Below, piece after piece: positions 26,014 through 35,178 of a stretch of DNA of 64,000 nt. Every line of letters starts with the position of its first letter. The stretch's first letter is position 1. The stretch spans positions 2,480,001-2,544,000 of the forward strand of contig NZ_JBEGII010000001.1 in NCBI RefSeq assembly GCF_040675875.1, given 5' to 3'. The notes beneath the pieces were generated by a model, which saw nothing but the letters and a program-made list of their open reading frames with translations, did not search any database and had not been told where the DNA came from. The DNA is from Microbacterium sp. LWO12-1.2. Lineage in GTDB: Bacteria > Actinomycetota > Actinomycetes > Actinomycetales > Microbacteriaceae. The position numbers and the translations under genes are program-made.

Positions 26014-27036
26014 ATGTGCACACGAGTGGTCTGGCCCGACGCCGCAGGCGCGGTTCTCGTCGGACGGAACATGGATTACCACCGCGACCTGGGGACCAAT
26101 CTCTGGATTCAGCCACGGGGGACGCGACGCGACGACGGAGTCGATGGGGTACTCGCGTGGAGCGCGCAGTACGGCAGCATCGTCGCCACCGCGTTCGACA
26201 TGATCTCGGTCGACGGCATGAACGAGGCGGGACTGGCCGGACACGTGCTCTGGTTGGCGGAGTCGTCGTACGGAGAACACGATCCTTCTCGCCCTGCGCT
26301 CAGTCAGGCCGTCTGGCTGCAGTACTTCCTCGACAACTTCGCCACGGTGGCTGCGGCCGTCGAGTGGATCGAGTCGAATCGCGTGCAGGTGGTGCAGCTG
26401 ACCGATCCCGCGACCGGCGAGGTCCCCACCATCCACCTCGCGCTTGACGACGCCTCCGGCGACTCGGCGATCATCGAATACATCGGCGGCGAGATGACGG
26501 TGCACCACAGCCCCGAGTATCACGTGATGACGAACTCCCCTGCATACGATCAGCAACTCGCCCTCCTGGCGCGGATCGACGGCTTCGGCGGCGACGCCCC
26601 TCTGCCCGGAACGACCCTCGCCACTGACCGGTTCGCGCGCGCGGCGCACTATGTGCGACGTCTGCCGCAGCCGTCGACACCGCTCGAGGCCATCGCGTCG
26701 ATGTTCAGCGTGATCCGCAACGCCGCCCAGCCGTTCCGCCTGCCCGATGCCGGAAAACCGGATGCGTCGCAGACGATCTGGCAGGTCGTCGCCGACCTCA
26801 CCCGGCTGCGCTACGTGTTCGAGTCGACCACGCGCCCCAACATCGTGTGGGTCGATCTCGCGGATGTCGATCTCTCGGAGGGGGCGCCTCAGCTCGTCCT
26901 CGACCTCGGCAGCCGGCTCGCGCTCGAGGGCGGCCTCGCGGGAAACGTCTCCACCAAGTTCGAGGATCGCGGCGACCTCCACCTGCTCACTCTCAGCGAT
27001 CTCCGCCGACTCGCCGCGCACTCGGGCGAAGGCTGA
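26014..27036 (+). CDS. Linear amide C-N hydrolase, choloylglycine hydrolase family (copy 2)
   Basis: A 340-residue Ntn amidase paralogous to the one at 8-9 kb; by eye well over half of the residues match, starting MCTRVVWPDA in both. Cys2, Arg18 and Asp21 (VGRNMDYH), the Asn in VMTNSPAYD and the Arg in LATDRFAR keep the catalytic set. The C-terminal ~25 residues found in copy 1 (lysine-rich tail) are absent here. No signal peptide. It is followed after 7 bases by a LuxR-type regulator, repeating the pairing seen in the other locus. Substrate unknown. Confidence 0.88.
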   Translation: MCTRVVWPDAAGAVLVGRNMDYHRDLGTNLWIQPRGTRRDDGVDGVLAWSAQYGSIVATAFDMISVDGMNEAGLAGHVLWLAESSYGEHDPSRPALSQAVWLQYFLDNFATVAAAVEWIESNRVQVVQLTDPATGEVPTIHLALDDASGDSAIIEYIGGEMTVHHSPEYHVMTNSPAYDQQLALLARIDGFGGDAPLPGTTLATDRFARAAHYVRRLPQPSTPLEAIASMFSVIRNAAQPFRLPDAGKPDASQTIWQVVADLTRLRYVFESTTRPNIVWVDLADVDLSEGAPQLVLDLGSRLALEGGLAGNVSTKFEDRGDLHLLTLSDLRRLAAHSGEG

Positions 27037-27043
27037 ACCGGCG

Positions 27044-28639
27044 ATGCCCTCCGGCTCGCGCACCTCTTCAGAGCGCTCGCAGACTCTGAATCTGACGGAT
27101 GCCGACAGCGCGATCCAAGAGCTCCGCGACGCTGTGATCGCCGGCCGGTCCGAAGCCATCGCCCGTGCGGCGATGCGCAACATCTGGCCGCTCTACAACG
27201 CCCATTTCGACGAACTGACCGCGGCCGTGGAGTCGCTACCAGGTCCGCTCCTGAAGGAGTACCCCGTCCTGCGCATCCTGCACCGCATGACTCCGGTGCT
27301 GGCGAGGACGACCGCCCCCTTCAAGCCGCTCGTGAACCCTGCGGACGCGCGCGGAATGAGTCCGGACGAGCTCGACATCCTCCTGCTGGTGCAGATGGTC
27401 GCCTTCCGCCTGAGCGGTGATGTCGCGGCGGCCATGATCCACGCGCGCAGACTCCAGGAGCGCATTCTGGAAGACCGCGGCAGATCACACGAGCAGCTCG
27501 ATGGTCCGCTCTGGTTCTACCACCAGCAGATCGGCACGACCCTGCTCGCCGCAGGCGAATCGTCTCCCGCATTGCGGGAGTTCGCCACGGCCAGGGAGCT
27601 GGGGATGCTCTCGCGCCAGCCCGACGCGGCGCGCATGATCCTCGGCCGCACCGCGCTCGCCCACGCGGTCCGAGGATCTCTCGACGAGGCGGAGCGGGCC
27701 CTCGACGAGCTCTCGCTGCTCCCGGCGCCGGCTGCCGCACATCGCGCCTCGACGACGATGACGGAACGCAGCGCGCGCGCACTGGTCGATGTGGAGAAGA
27801 TGGCTCCGGATGTCGAGGCGCTCCTCCCCCAGCTCGAGACCTACGACAGCATCGAGTTGACCTGGCCTTTCGCGCTTCTGGCGCGGACTCGTCATCTGCT
27901 CGCACGGCAGCAGGCCGACGAAGCACTCGAGGTCGTCAGACTGGCGAGCGATGCGCATCCGGATCAGCACGGATCGTTCGCCTCCGACGTCATCAACTCA
28001 CTCTCGGTCGAGGCTCTCTGGGCCTTGGGGGAGCGGAGCGCCGCTCGGCGGTTCGGTGAGTCGACCATTCGTTCCGGACATCTGACGCGATTGGCGATGA
28101 TCCGCCTGGAGCTTCTCGAGTCGCACCTCGAGGATGCTGCACTCGGTCTCCGCGCACTCGCCGGTGACCGTTCGCTGGGCCCGGGCCCGCGCGCCGAACG
28201 GAGCCTGCTGTCGGCATGGTTGGAGTGCGCGCTGACCGACACCGTCGGTGCCGCGACGGCGCTGCAGGTCGCGCGTCTCACGGAGCGCACGGGCACGCGC
28301 CGGCTTCTCTCCACGATGCCGCTCCAGCTCATGCGGCACGTGCAGCAGCGCCTCCCTGAGCGGGACGCGGCGATGTTCGAGGCGACAGCAGTCGGCCTCG
28401 CCACAGTGGATCGTCCCCGGCCGCCCGCACTCACATCGAGTGAGATCCGCGTGCTCAACGCCCTTCCGCACCACCGGACGACGGCGGAGATCGCCGCATC
28501 GCTGTACGTGTCGCCGAACACGATCAAGTCCCAGCTGAGATCCCTGTACCGCAAACTCGACTGTTCCACCCGGGAGGATGCGATCGTCGCCGCATCTCGG
28601 CTGCATCTGCTGTCGGGCGACATCGTGCAGGGACCGTGA
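27044..28639 (+). CDS. Large LuxR-type transcriptional regulator (copy 2)
   Basis: A 531-residue regulator with a C-terminal LuxR helix-turn-helix (LTSSEIRVLNALPHH, then SLYVSPNTIKSQLRSLYRKLDC). The helical N-terminal ~440 residues align with copy 1 throughout, for example ELTWPFALLAR and LDGPLWFYHQQIGTTLLAAGE. No Walker A is visible. The ATG chosen lies just after the hydrolase stop; a frame extending into the hydrolase gene was rejected. Its stop overlaps the start of the ThrE-like exporter gene. Together with the hydrolase it forms the second copy of a two-gene module. Confidence 0.86.
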   Translation: MPSGSRTSSERSQTLNLTDADSAIQELRDAVIAGRSEAIARAAMRNIWPLYNAHFDELTAAVESLPGPLLKEYPVLRILHRMTPVLARTTAPFKPLVNPADARGMSPDELDILLLVQMVAFRLSGDVAAAMIHARRLQERILEDRGRSHEQLDGPLWFYHQQIGTTLLAAGESSPALREFATARELGMLSRQPDAARMILGRTALAHAVRGSLDEAERALDELSLLPAPAAAHRASTTMTERSARALVDVEKMAPDVEALLPQLETYDSIELTWPFALLARTRHLLARQQADEALEVVRLASDAHPDQHGSFASDVINSLSVEALWALGERSAARRFGESTIRSGHLTRLAMIRLELLESHLEDAALGLRALAGDRSLGPGPRAERSLLSAWLECALTDTVGAATALQVARLTERTGTRRLLSTMPLQLMRHVQQRLPERDAAMFEATAVGLATVDRPRPPALTSSEIRVLNALPHHRTTAEIAASLYVSPNTIKSQLRSLYRKLDCSTREDAIVAASRLHLLSGDIVQGP

Positions 28640-29994
28640 TGCGTCCGATCAGTCGCGCGGGAAAGACTCGCCCCGGCGTCATCGTCCGCGCGCAGAGCGC
28701 CCTCCAGGCATTGCGGCCTCACGCCGCATCCGAGCTCCTCCCTTCGGTCGATGCCGGAATACCCACGATGCTCGGGCTTCTCGGGGCCTCTCTGCTGGAC
28801 TCGTCACAGGCGACCAACGACGTCGAGGAAACGCTCGACGGGCTCGCCGAGCGCTACGACCGCAGCGATCTGCGGGTGTTCGTGCTGCCGACGCTGATCC
28901 TGGTCGAGGATCCTCGGAACGCGTCGTCGCAGACCTCCGTCTTCGCCGCGGGCGGTGACGCTCTCCGGCTGGATCAGGTCGACGCCGTGGAGAGACTGGT
29001 GCGCAGGGCACGTGAGAACGTGACCTCACCGGATGACGTCGTCGCCCGGCTCGAGGAGATCCGCTCGAGGCGCCCGCGCTTCGGCCCCGTGCTCACGGTC
29101 TTCGGGTACACGCTGCTCACGGTCGGTTTCGGCCTCGTACTCAATCCGACCGTCACCGCCCTGCCCGTCTATCTGGTGCTGGGGGTGATCGTCGGATCGA
29201 TCGTGCTGATCGGCAACCGGATCGCCACGCTCTCGTTGATCCTGCCGGTGCTCACCGCGTTCTCCGTGACCCTGCTGATCTCATTGCTCGTCCGCCCGCT
29301 CGTGCACGACGACGTGCTTCGGCTCGTGGCGCCGTCGCTCGTGTCGTTCCTGCCCGGGCTCACGCTCACCATCGCAGCCGTCGAACTCACCTCAGGACAG
29401 ATGATGGCAGGTGCCAGCCGTCTCGTGTCCGGCATCGCACGGCTCGGTCTGCTCGCCTTCGGTGTGTACGCGGGCATCTCGATCGCGGGTCAGCCGCCTG
29501 CACCGACGACCGCGCCGACGCAGCTCGGCAGTTGGGCGCCGTGGGTCGGGATCGCCTTCGTCAGCCTCGGCTACTACCTGTACTCCTCGGCGCCCCGCCG
29601 CTCCCTGGTGTGGATCCTCTACGCCCTGGTGGTCGCGTACTCCGCGCAACTGCTGGGCGACGCGCTGGTCGGCGCCGAGATGTCGGGGCTCATCGGCGCG
29701 ATGATCGTCATCCCCGCAGTCATGCTCGCCGGTCGCCTCCCATCGGCGCCGGCGACCGCGGTGATGCTCACCTGCGCCTACTGGCTCCTGGTTCCTGGGG
29801 CCATGGGATTCATCGGTCTGAGCGAGGCCGCATCGGGTACCTCAGGCGCGACGAGCACCATCCTGCGCACCTTCGGCTCGCTCACCGCGATCGCGATCGG
29901 CATGCTGCTCGGCGCGGGTTTGAGTCGCGATGTCACGGCCATGTCGCGCGGGTGGCGGCAGGGGCGCTCAGGTTCCCGGGGCGAGCAGACCTGA
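28639..29994 (+). CDS. ThrE-family threonine/serine exporter-like protein
   Basis: A 451-residue protein with a soluble N-terminal half (about 1-150, containing the NDVEETLDGLAERY segment typical of ThrE) and ten hydrophobic helices after it. Corynebacterium ThrE exports threonine and serine with this fused plan. A GTG one codon upstream (28636) could also start it. The start overlaps the LuxR stop, so it belongs to the LapA-hydrolase-LuxR operon. Export of an amino acid released by the amide hydrolase is an attractive but unproven link. The last 27 bases overlap the convergent response-regulator gene. Confidence 0.85.
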   Translation: MRPISRAGKTRPGVIVRAQSALQALRPHAASELLPSVDAGIPTMLGLLGASLLDSSQATNDVEETLDGLAERYDRSDLRVFVLPTLILVEDPRNASSQTSVFAAGGDALRLDQVDAVERLVRRARENVTSPDDVVARLEEIRSRRPRFGPVLTVFGYTLLTVGFGLVLNPTVTALPVYLVLGVIVGSIVLIGNRIATLSLILPVLTAFSVTLLISLLVRPLVHDDVLRLVAPSLVSFLPGLTLTIAAVELTSGQMMAGASRLVSGIARLGLLAFGVYAGISIAGQPPAPTTAPTQLGSWAPWVGIAFVSLGYYLYSSAPRRSLVWILYALVVAYSAQLLGDALVGAEMSGLIGAMIVIPAVMLAGRLPSAPATAVMLTCAYWLLVPGAMGFIGLSEAASGTSGATSTILRTFGSLTAIAIGMLLGAGLSRDVTAMSRGWRQGRSGSRGEQT

Positions 29995-30630
29995 CTCGTA
30001 TGCCAGGATCACCAGCTGTGCCCGGTCGTGCGCCTGGACTTTGACCATGATCCGGTTCACGTGCGTCTTCGCGGTGTGCGGCGAGATGACGAGCTCATCT
30101 GCGATGTCCTGGTTGGAGCGCCCCTGCGCCACCATGAGGAGCACCTCTCGCTCGCGCTCGGTGAGGTGATCCAGCTCCGGACCTACCCGGCGCCGCGGTG
30201 CGGGTGCCGACACGAAACGATCGATCAGTGCCCGCGTGGCCACGGGCGAGAGGAGCGCGTCGCCCGCATGGATCGCTCGCACGGCGCGGACGATCTCCTG
30301 GGGCTCAGCGCCCTTGCCGACGAACCCGCTCGCGCCCGCACGCAGGGCGGCGACCAGGTTCTCGTCCTCCTCGAAAGTGGTCAGGATCAATACCTTCGTG
30401 TCATGCAGTTCCGGCGTGGCGCAGATCTTCTCCGTCGCGGCGATTCCGCCCAGGCCCGGCATCCGGATGTCCATGACGATCACATCGGGCCGGAGCACCG
30501 CTGCCACATCGACCGCCTCTTGCCCATCTCCCGCCAGGCCGACGACATCCATATCCTCGTGCGCCGACAGGATGTCTGCCACGGCGTGACGGACCAGCGG
30601 TTGATCGTCGACCACGAGCACGGTGGTCAT
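29968..30630 (-). CDS. NarL-family response regulator
   Basis: A 220-residue two-component regulator. The receiver domain has the acidic pair in VVDDQP and the phospho-acceptor Asp54 in VIVMDIRMPG; the conserved Lys is in GFVGKGAEP. The C-terminal LuxR helix-turn-helix reads LTEREREVLLMVAQG and ISPHTAKTHVNRIM. Start selected at MTTVLVVDDQ, which overlaps the histidine kinase stop. Its likely target is the divergent MacB-type ABC transporter operon. Confidence 0.93.
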   Translation of the reverse strand: MTTVLVVDDQPLVRHAVADILSAHEDMDVVGLAGDGQEAVDVAAVLRPDVIVMDIRMPGLGGIAATEKICATPELHDTKVLILTTFEEDENLVAALRAGASGFVGKGAEPQEIVRAVRAIHAGDALLSPVATRALIDRFVSAPAPRRRVGPELDHLTEREREVLLMVAQGRSNQDIADELVISPHTAKTHVNRIMVKVQAHDRAQLVILAYESGLLAPGT

Positions 30631-31817
30631 GACGTCTCCCGTGTGAGCGGCATCCTGGCCACCACCTTCCATCCCCCGGGTGCAGGCCCTGCCTCCACTG
30701 TTCCACGCACGGATGCCACCCGCTCGCGCACCCCGATCAGGCCCAGCCCTGAGCTCGTCGGCCGGAGCGCAACGGAGCGTTCGGGGCGCAACGGGTTGGT
30801 CACGCTGATGGTCAGATCGCTGCCTCCCACTTCGATGAGGACATGCGCACGGCTTCCCGATCCGTGCTTGTGCGCGTTGGTCAACGCCTCCTGAGTGACC
30901 CGATAGGCGACGAGTCCGATCGCGCCCGGTATTCGATCGACGTCACCCTCGACACGGGTGGTGACGTCGAGTCCCGCATCCGCGAACTGCGCGACCAGGT
31001 CATCCATGTTGTCCACACCGGCCTGCGGTATCGGGGAGTCGTCGTCAGAGTCATCGGCGCGCAGGATCGCGAGCAGGTCGCCGATCTCGCTGAGCACCGT
31101 TCGTGCCGCCGTACGGATCGTCGCCATCGACTCCTTCGCCTTGTCGGGGAGCGTGTCGATCGTCGACGACGCCACACCGGCGCTCAGACTGATCACGGCG
31201 ATCTGGTGGGCGACGGTGTCGTGCAGATCTCGTGCGATACGCAGGCGCTCCTCACTCACACGCCGTCGCGCCTCGGCCTCCCGCGTCTGGACGGCACGCT
31301 CAGCGCGATCGTTGATCGCCGTGATGTATGCGATCCGCGACCGTGCCCCGTCGCCGGCTGCCGTGGCGAACGCCACGATCAACCCGAACTGGAAGATTCG
31401 CGGATCGATCACGCTCCCGATGGCGGCCGGCAGCGTCAGCAACGGGATCGCCACCACCGCGCAGGCCCCGATGATGAAGCCTCTCCTCCGCGGCCCCCGG
31501 AAGGAGACCTGGAACATCGCGACGCCCACGGCGACCGCCACTCCGATCGCGAGGGTCCCCGCGATCGCCGCGAGCCCGAAGATGACGAGAAGCACGATGA
31601 GCACGGCAACCGGCCAGCGGTGCCTCCAGGGCAGCACGATGATCGGCGCGAGCATCAGCGCTGTCGTCAGCAGCCCGGTCGATTGGAATCCTGCGAACGG
31701 CGGATGGGCGAACGCGAGCACGAGTACGGCGGCACCGACGATGATCTCCGTCACCCATCGGGGGACTTTCGGATGCGGATCCGCAGGGGCATCCGGGAGA
31801 TCGGTCAGGGTGGCCAC
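30627..31817 (-). CDS. NarL-type sensor histidine kinase (HisKA_3)
   Basis: A 396-residue membrane kinase with about five to six hydrophobic helices in the first ~150 residues, a dimerisation segment ERLRIARDLHDTVAHQ carrying the phosphorylated His, and an ATP-binding domain (VTQEALTNAHKHG and SGLGLIGVRERV). The GTG start is preferred because GGAGAGGAG lies about 11 bases upstream; an ATG 12 codons earlier (31853) has no good ribosome site. It has no extracellular sensor domain, so it may sense the membrane or the transporter itself, as in BceS/LiaS-like systems. Confidence 0.9.
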   Translation of the reverse strand: MATLTDLPDAPADPHPKVPRWVTEIIVGAAVLVLAFAHPPFAGFQSTGLLTTALMLAPIIVLPWRHRWPVAVLIVLLVIFGLAAIAGTLAIGVAVAVGVAMFQVSFRGPRRRGFIIGACAVVAIPLLTLPAAIGSVIDPRIFQFGLIVAFATAAGDGARSRIAYITAINDRAERAVQTREAEARRRVSEERLRIARDLHDTVAHQIAVISLSAGVASSTIDTLPDKAKESMATIRTAARTVLSEIGDLLAILRADDSDDDSPIPQAGVDNMDDLVAQFADAGLDVTTRVEGDVDRIPGAIGLVAYRVTQEALTNAHKHGSGSRAHVLIEVGGSDLTISVTNPLRPERSVALRPTSSGLGLIGVRERVASVRGTVEAGPAPGGWKVVARMPLTRETS

Positions 31818-31862
31818 TCCCCCAGTGTGCTCCTCTCCGTGTGGCGGTGTCATCCGGTGGGC

Positions 31863-31882
31863 GTGGTACCTGCAGATACCAC
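31863..31882. promoter_or_regulatory. 20-bp near-palindrome GTGGTACCTGCAGATACCAC
   Basis: The arms match at all but one symmetric base pair, centred on CTGCAG. It lies between the two-component operon and the divergent ABC transporter operon. It is a good candidate for the response-regulator binding site; it would act on both operons. Confidence 0.55.
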
Positions 31883-31976
31883 GAGCGCAGTACGCAGGTG
31901 TCCATGCCTGTGGGATGTGACGGGACCGGTCCGGCGCGATCGTTGAAGGACCAGCCACCACGAACGGAGCATTCCG

Positions 31977-32678
31977 ATGCCGACACCTATCCTCCAGGTC
32001 AGGGACGTGCGCAAGTCGTACGGCCGCGGCCAGAACCGGTTCGACGCGCTGAAGGGCGTGTCCTTCGACATCCGTGAGGGCGAATCCGTCGCGATCATCG
32101 GCAAGAGTGGCTCCGGGAAGTCGACGCTGATGCACCTGCTCGCGCTTCTGGACGTCGCCGATTCCGGCACCATCGCCTTGGCGGGTGCCGATACGGCAGG
32201 TCTACGCGGTTCGCGCTTGAACAGGACTCGCAACAAGACCTTCGGATTCGTCTTCCAACAGTTCTTCCTCACCGGCAACACCAGCGTCCTCGACAACGTG
32301 ATCCTGCCCCTCAAGATCGCCGGCGTCCCCCGCGGCGAGCGCAGGCGCCGAGGCATGGCCGCTCTCGAGCAGCTCGGGCTCGCCGAGAAGGCGAAGAACA
32401 AGGCTGCCAACCTCTCCGGCGGGCAGAAGCAGCGTGTGGTGATCGCCCGCGCGCTCGTGAACGACCCGCGCCTGATCTTCGCCGACGAGCCCACCGGAAA
32501 TCTCGACACCCAGACCGGCGCCACGGTCGAAGACATCCTGTTCACCCTGAACCGAGAACACGGCATCACCCTCATCGTCGTCACCCACGATGAAGATCTC
32601 GCGGCGCGCTGCGATCGCCGCATCGTGATCCGCGACGGCCAGATCATCGAAGACACCACGAAGGAGATCGCCGCATGA
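31977..32678 (+). CDS. MacB/LolD-type ABC transporter ATP-binding protein
   Basis: A 233-residue ATPase with Walker A GKSGSGKST, Q-loop FVFQQFFLT, signature LSGGQKQRVVIARAL, Walker B LIFADEPTGNLD and switch His VVTHDEDLA. The EPTGNLDT extension is typical of the MacB/LolD branch, which works with FtsX-type permeases in efflux or lipoprotein handling. A TCS divergent from such a transporter is often an antimicrobial-peptide or envelope-stress module. It overlaps the permease gene by 4 bp. Confidence 0.93.
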   Translation: MPTPILQVRDVRKSYGRGQNRFDALKGVSFDIREGESVAIIGKSGSGKSTLMHLLALLDVADSGTIALAGADTAGLRGSRLNRTRNKTFGFVFQQFFLTGNTSVLDNVILPLKIAGVPRGERRRRGMAALEQLGLAEKAKNKAANLSGGQKQRVVIARALVNDPRLIFADEPTGNLDTQTGATVEDILFTLNREHGITLIVVTHDEDLAARCDRRIVIRDGQIIEDTTKEIAA

Positions 32679-33979
32679 GGACCTCAGATCTGATCGCTTC
32701 GGCGGTATCGAACACCTTCCGTTCCAAGACACGGATGATCCTCACGATCCTCGCCATCTTCGTCGGTGCATTCACTCTCACCCTGACCAGCGGACTGGGC
32801 ACAGGCATCAACAACTACATCGATGACACCGTCTCCGGCGTCGGCGCATCCGATGCGATGACTGTCACGAAGAGCAGTGAGAGCGGAACGCTCGCACCGG
32901 GCCAACCCAGCACCGAACCCCGCGAGTATGACCCGAATGCCGTCTCCAGCGGCATCCCCGGGATGACCGTCAGCGCGCTGACCCCCGACGACGTCGAAAC
33001 GATCAAGAGCATCGACGGCGTTCTCCAGGTCGATCCCGTTCGCACCATCACTCCGGACTACATCCAGGCAGGTGACGGCACCCGGCTCGTCGCGTCGATC
33101 GGCAGCCTGATCCCGGGGCAGAGCGCCGTCTTCGCCGTAGGAACCGAACCGGACGCCGATTCCGATTCCTTCGAGGTCGCCCTCCCCGCCGCCTACGTCG
33201 AGCCCCTCGGGTTCGCAGACCAGGATGACGCGATCGGACAGAGCGTCACCATCGCGATCACCGATGCCGACCGCACCTCGCACACGGTGGAGGCCACCAT
33301 CGTCGGCATCACCGAAGAAGGTCTGGCCAGCGCAACAGGCTCCAGCATCCTCGTCAACACCTCACTCGACGATGCGCTGTTCGATGCGCAGAGCACCGGT
33401 CTCTCCGCAGAGCAGGCCGACCTCTACGCCAGCGCCACGGTCTGGTTCGACCCCGACGCATCCGACGAGGAGATCGCGACGCTGAAGGAGTCGCTGGCCG
33501 ACGAGGGCTACACCGGCACGACCATCGCCGATCAGCTCGGAATGGTCACCACCGTCATCGACGGCATCGTGCTCGTGCTCAACGCCTTCGCGATCATCGC
33601 GCTCCTCGCCGCGGCCTTCGGCATCGTGAACACGCTCTACATGTCCGTGCAAGAACGCACCCGAGAGATCGGGCTCATGAAGGCGATGGGAATGGGGTCA
33701 GGTCGCGTCTTCACCCTGTTCAGTCTCGAGGCGGCGTTCCTCGGATTCCTCGGCAGCGCCATCGGCGCCGGCATCGCCATGCTCGCCGGTACCGCGATCA
33801 GCAGCGCCCTCGCCGAGGGCTTCCTGGCAGACCTACCAGGGCTCACGCTCATCGCCTTCGACCCTGCGTCGATCGGCGCGATCATCGTGCTCGTCATGGT
33901 CATCGCCTTCCTGGCCGGCACGCTCCCGGCAGCCCGGGCAGCCAAGGCCGACCCCGTCGAGTCGCTCCGCTACGAATAG
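32675..33979 (+). CDS. MacB-type ABC transporter permease (FtsX-like)
   Basis: A 434-residue permease. It has one N-terminal helix (about 20-45), a ~240-residue outside domain, and three C-terminal helices beginning near ITIVLNAF-like sequence; the last portion ends LPAARAAKADPVESLRYE, the standard FtsX/MacB terminus. It would form a complex with the ATPase encoded just before. Substrate unknown; cationic peptides or drugs are typical for this family. Confidence 0.92.
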   Translation: MRTSDLIASAVSNTFRSKTRMILTILAIFVGAFTLTLTSGLGTGINNYIDDTVSGVGASDAMTVTKSSESGTLAPGQPSTEPREYDPNAVSSGIPGMTVSALTPDDVETIKSIDGVLQVDPVRTITPDYIQAGDGTRLVASIGSLIPGQSAVFAVGTEPDADSDSFEVALPAAYVEPLGFADQDDAIGQSVTIAITDADRTSHTVEATIVGITEEGLASATGSSILVNTSLDDALFDAQSTGLSAEQADLYASATVWFDPDASDEEIATLKESLADEGYTGTTIADQLGMVTTVIDGIVLVLNAFAIIALLAAAFGIVNTLYMSVQERTREIGLMKAMGMGSGRVFTLFSLEAAFLGFLGSAIGAGIAMLAGTAISSALAEGFLADLPGLTLIAFDPASIGAIIVLVMVIAFLAGTLPAARAAKADPVESLRYE

Positions 33980-34029
33980 CGGCGCCTGAGACGAGAGCCG
34001 CTGCCGCAGCTGATCGTCTCCGCGCCCGG

Positions 34030-35034
34030 CTAGCTGTGCAACCGCCGCAGCGTGGCGCGGAGACGGCCGCGGACGAACCGTCGAGACATCGCCGCGCCCA
34101 TGCCCCGATAGCCGCGGGGAACGGCTTCCGCGAGCATGAGCATGCACACGTAGGCGTCGTACAGCGCCAAGCGAGTGCGCTGGTCCTCGTCGAAGGCCCA
34201 CTCCCGCCCACCGGCGCGGGCGTAGGCGACGTTGAACGCGACGTCCTTCGCCGGGTCGCGGAACAGCGACGTCGACACCAGCTCGGCCAGGGGGTCGCCC
34301 CAGAACATCCGCTCGCCGTCGATCAGCCCCGTCAGGCGTGCCGAGTCGCCGTCCTGAGCGGCGAACACATTGCCATCCCAGAGATCGAAGTGCACCAACG
34401 CCGGCGCGGACACCTCGTCGAGCAGGGCGCGGTGGCGCCGGACCGTCGAGCGGAGCAGCTCTTCGGTCGGTCCGATGCGCACCCGGTACCGCATGACGTC
34501 CGATACGACCGCATCCCACATGCGACCGAACGCCTCACCCCAGGTATCGCCCTGCAGAGAATCGCGATCATCAGGACGGTCGTAGCCGAAGAACTCGCCC
34601 CGCACCTCGTGCAGACGCGCGACGGCGGTGCCCAGCTCGGCTCGCACCGTCGCGCGTCCCAGGTCCGTCAGGTCGCGCCCGATGCGCTGGAGCGGTGCGC
34701 CGTCGAGGAACGACAGGAAGATCACATCGCGATCGATCAGACGGCGGGTGAAGTCCTCGGCGAGCACCGCCGGAACCGGTGCTCGCCCCGCCGCGTGGGC
34801 GTAGTACGACACTTCGGAGCGCATCAGGGCGTCTTCGTAGCCGAGGCGCGGGAGATCATCCGGGGGCGCCACCTTGACCACGACCTGCCCTCCGTTCTGG
34901 AGACCGACGCGATAGGCCGCGTTGTACATGCCGTCCGCCAGCTCGTCGACGCCCGCGGCGGACACACCGAGGTGCTGCTCCACCAACGTGGCGACGACGG
35001 GGGTCGGGACGGGCACCTTCGTCCTGCTGTGCAT
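34030..35034 (-). CDS. Aminoglycoside phosphotransferase-like small-molecule kinase
   Basis: A 334-residue member of the APH/choline-kinase fold. Visible elements are the ATP-site strand GGQVVVKVAPP, the catalytic loop VHFDLWDGNVF (HxDxxxxN) and the metal-binding LIDGERMFWGD. The ATG at MHSRTKVPV has GGAGG 8 bases upstream, which decides the start over an earlier GTG. The family phosphorylates aminoglycosides, homoserine, choline or sugars, so resistance is not implied. It follows the SDR gene by about 140 bases in which I see no gene. Confidence 0.85.
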   Translation of the reverse strand: MHSRTKVPVPTPVVATLVEQHLGVSAAGVDELADGMYNAAYRVGLQNGGQVVVKVAPPDDLPRLGYEDALMRSEVSYYAHAAGRAPVPAVLAEDFTRRLIDRDVIFLSFLDGAPLQRIGRDLTDLGRATVRAELGTAVARLHEVRGEFFGYDRPDDRDSLQGDTWGEAFGRMWDAVVSDVMRYRVRIGPTEELLRSTVRRHRALLDEVSAPALVHFDLWDGNVFAAQDGDSARLTGLIDGERMFWGDPLAELVSTSLFRDPAKDVAFNVAYARAGGREWAFDEDQRTRLALYDAYVCMLMLAEAVPRGYRGMGAAMSRRFVRGRLRATLRRLHS

Positions 35035-35178
35035 GTGGGTGTCCTCCAGATACGTGAGCTGCGGCCCGGCTTCTGTCACTCCGGCGACGAGGCGACGGCT
35101 CCGGTGTACCAGGATGTCATCGTCGACGGTCCGCTGCGCTCCCTGGAGACCACGGACGGCGTCGACATCGGAGCAGGG

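Noticed and set aside
34030..35034. Antibiotic resistance kinase
   Set aside because: The fold is shared with many metabolic kinases and no resistance context is present.
35035..35178. Possible small gene between kinase and SDR
   Set aside because: Short frames exist but none has a ribosome site or recognisable sequence; treated as spacer.
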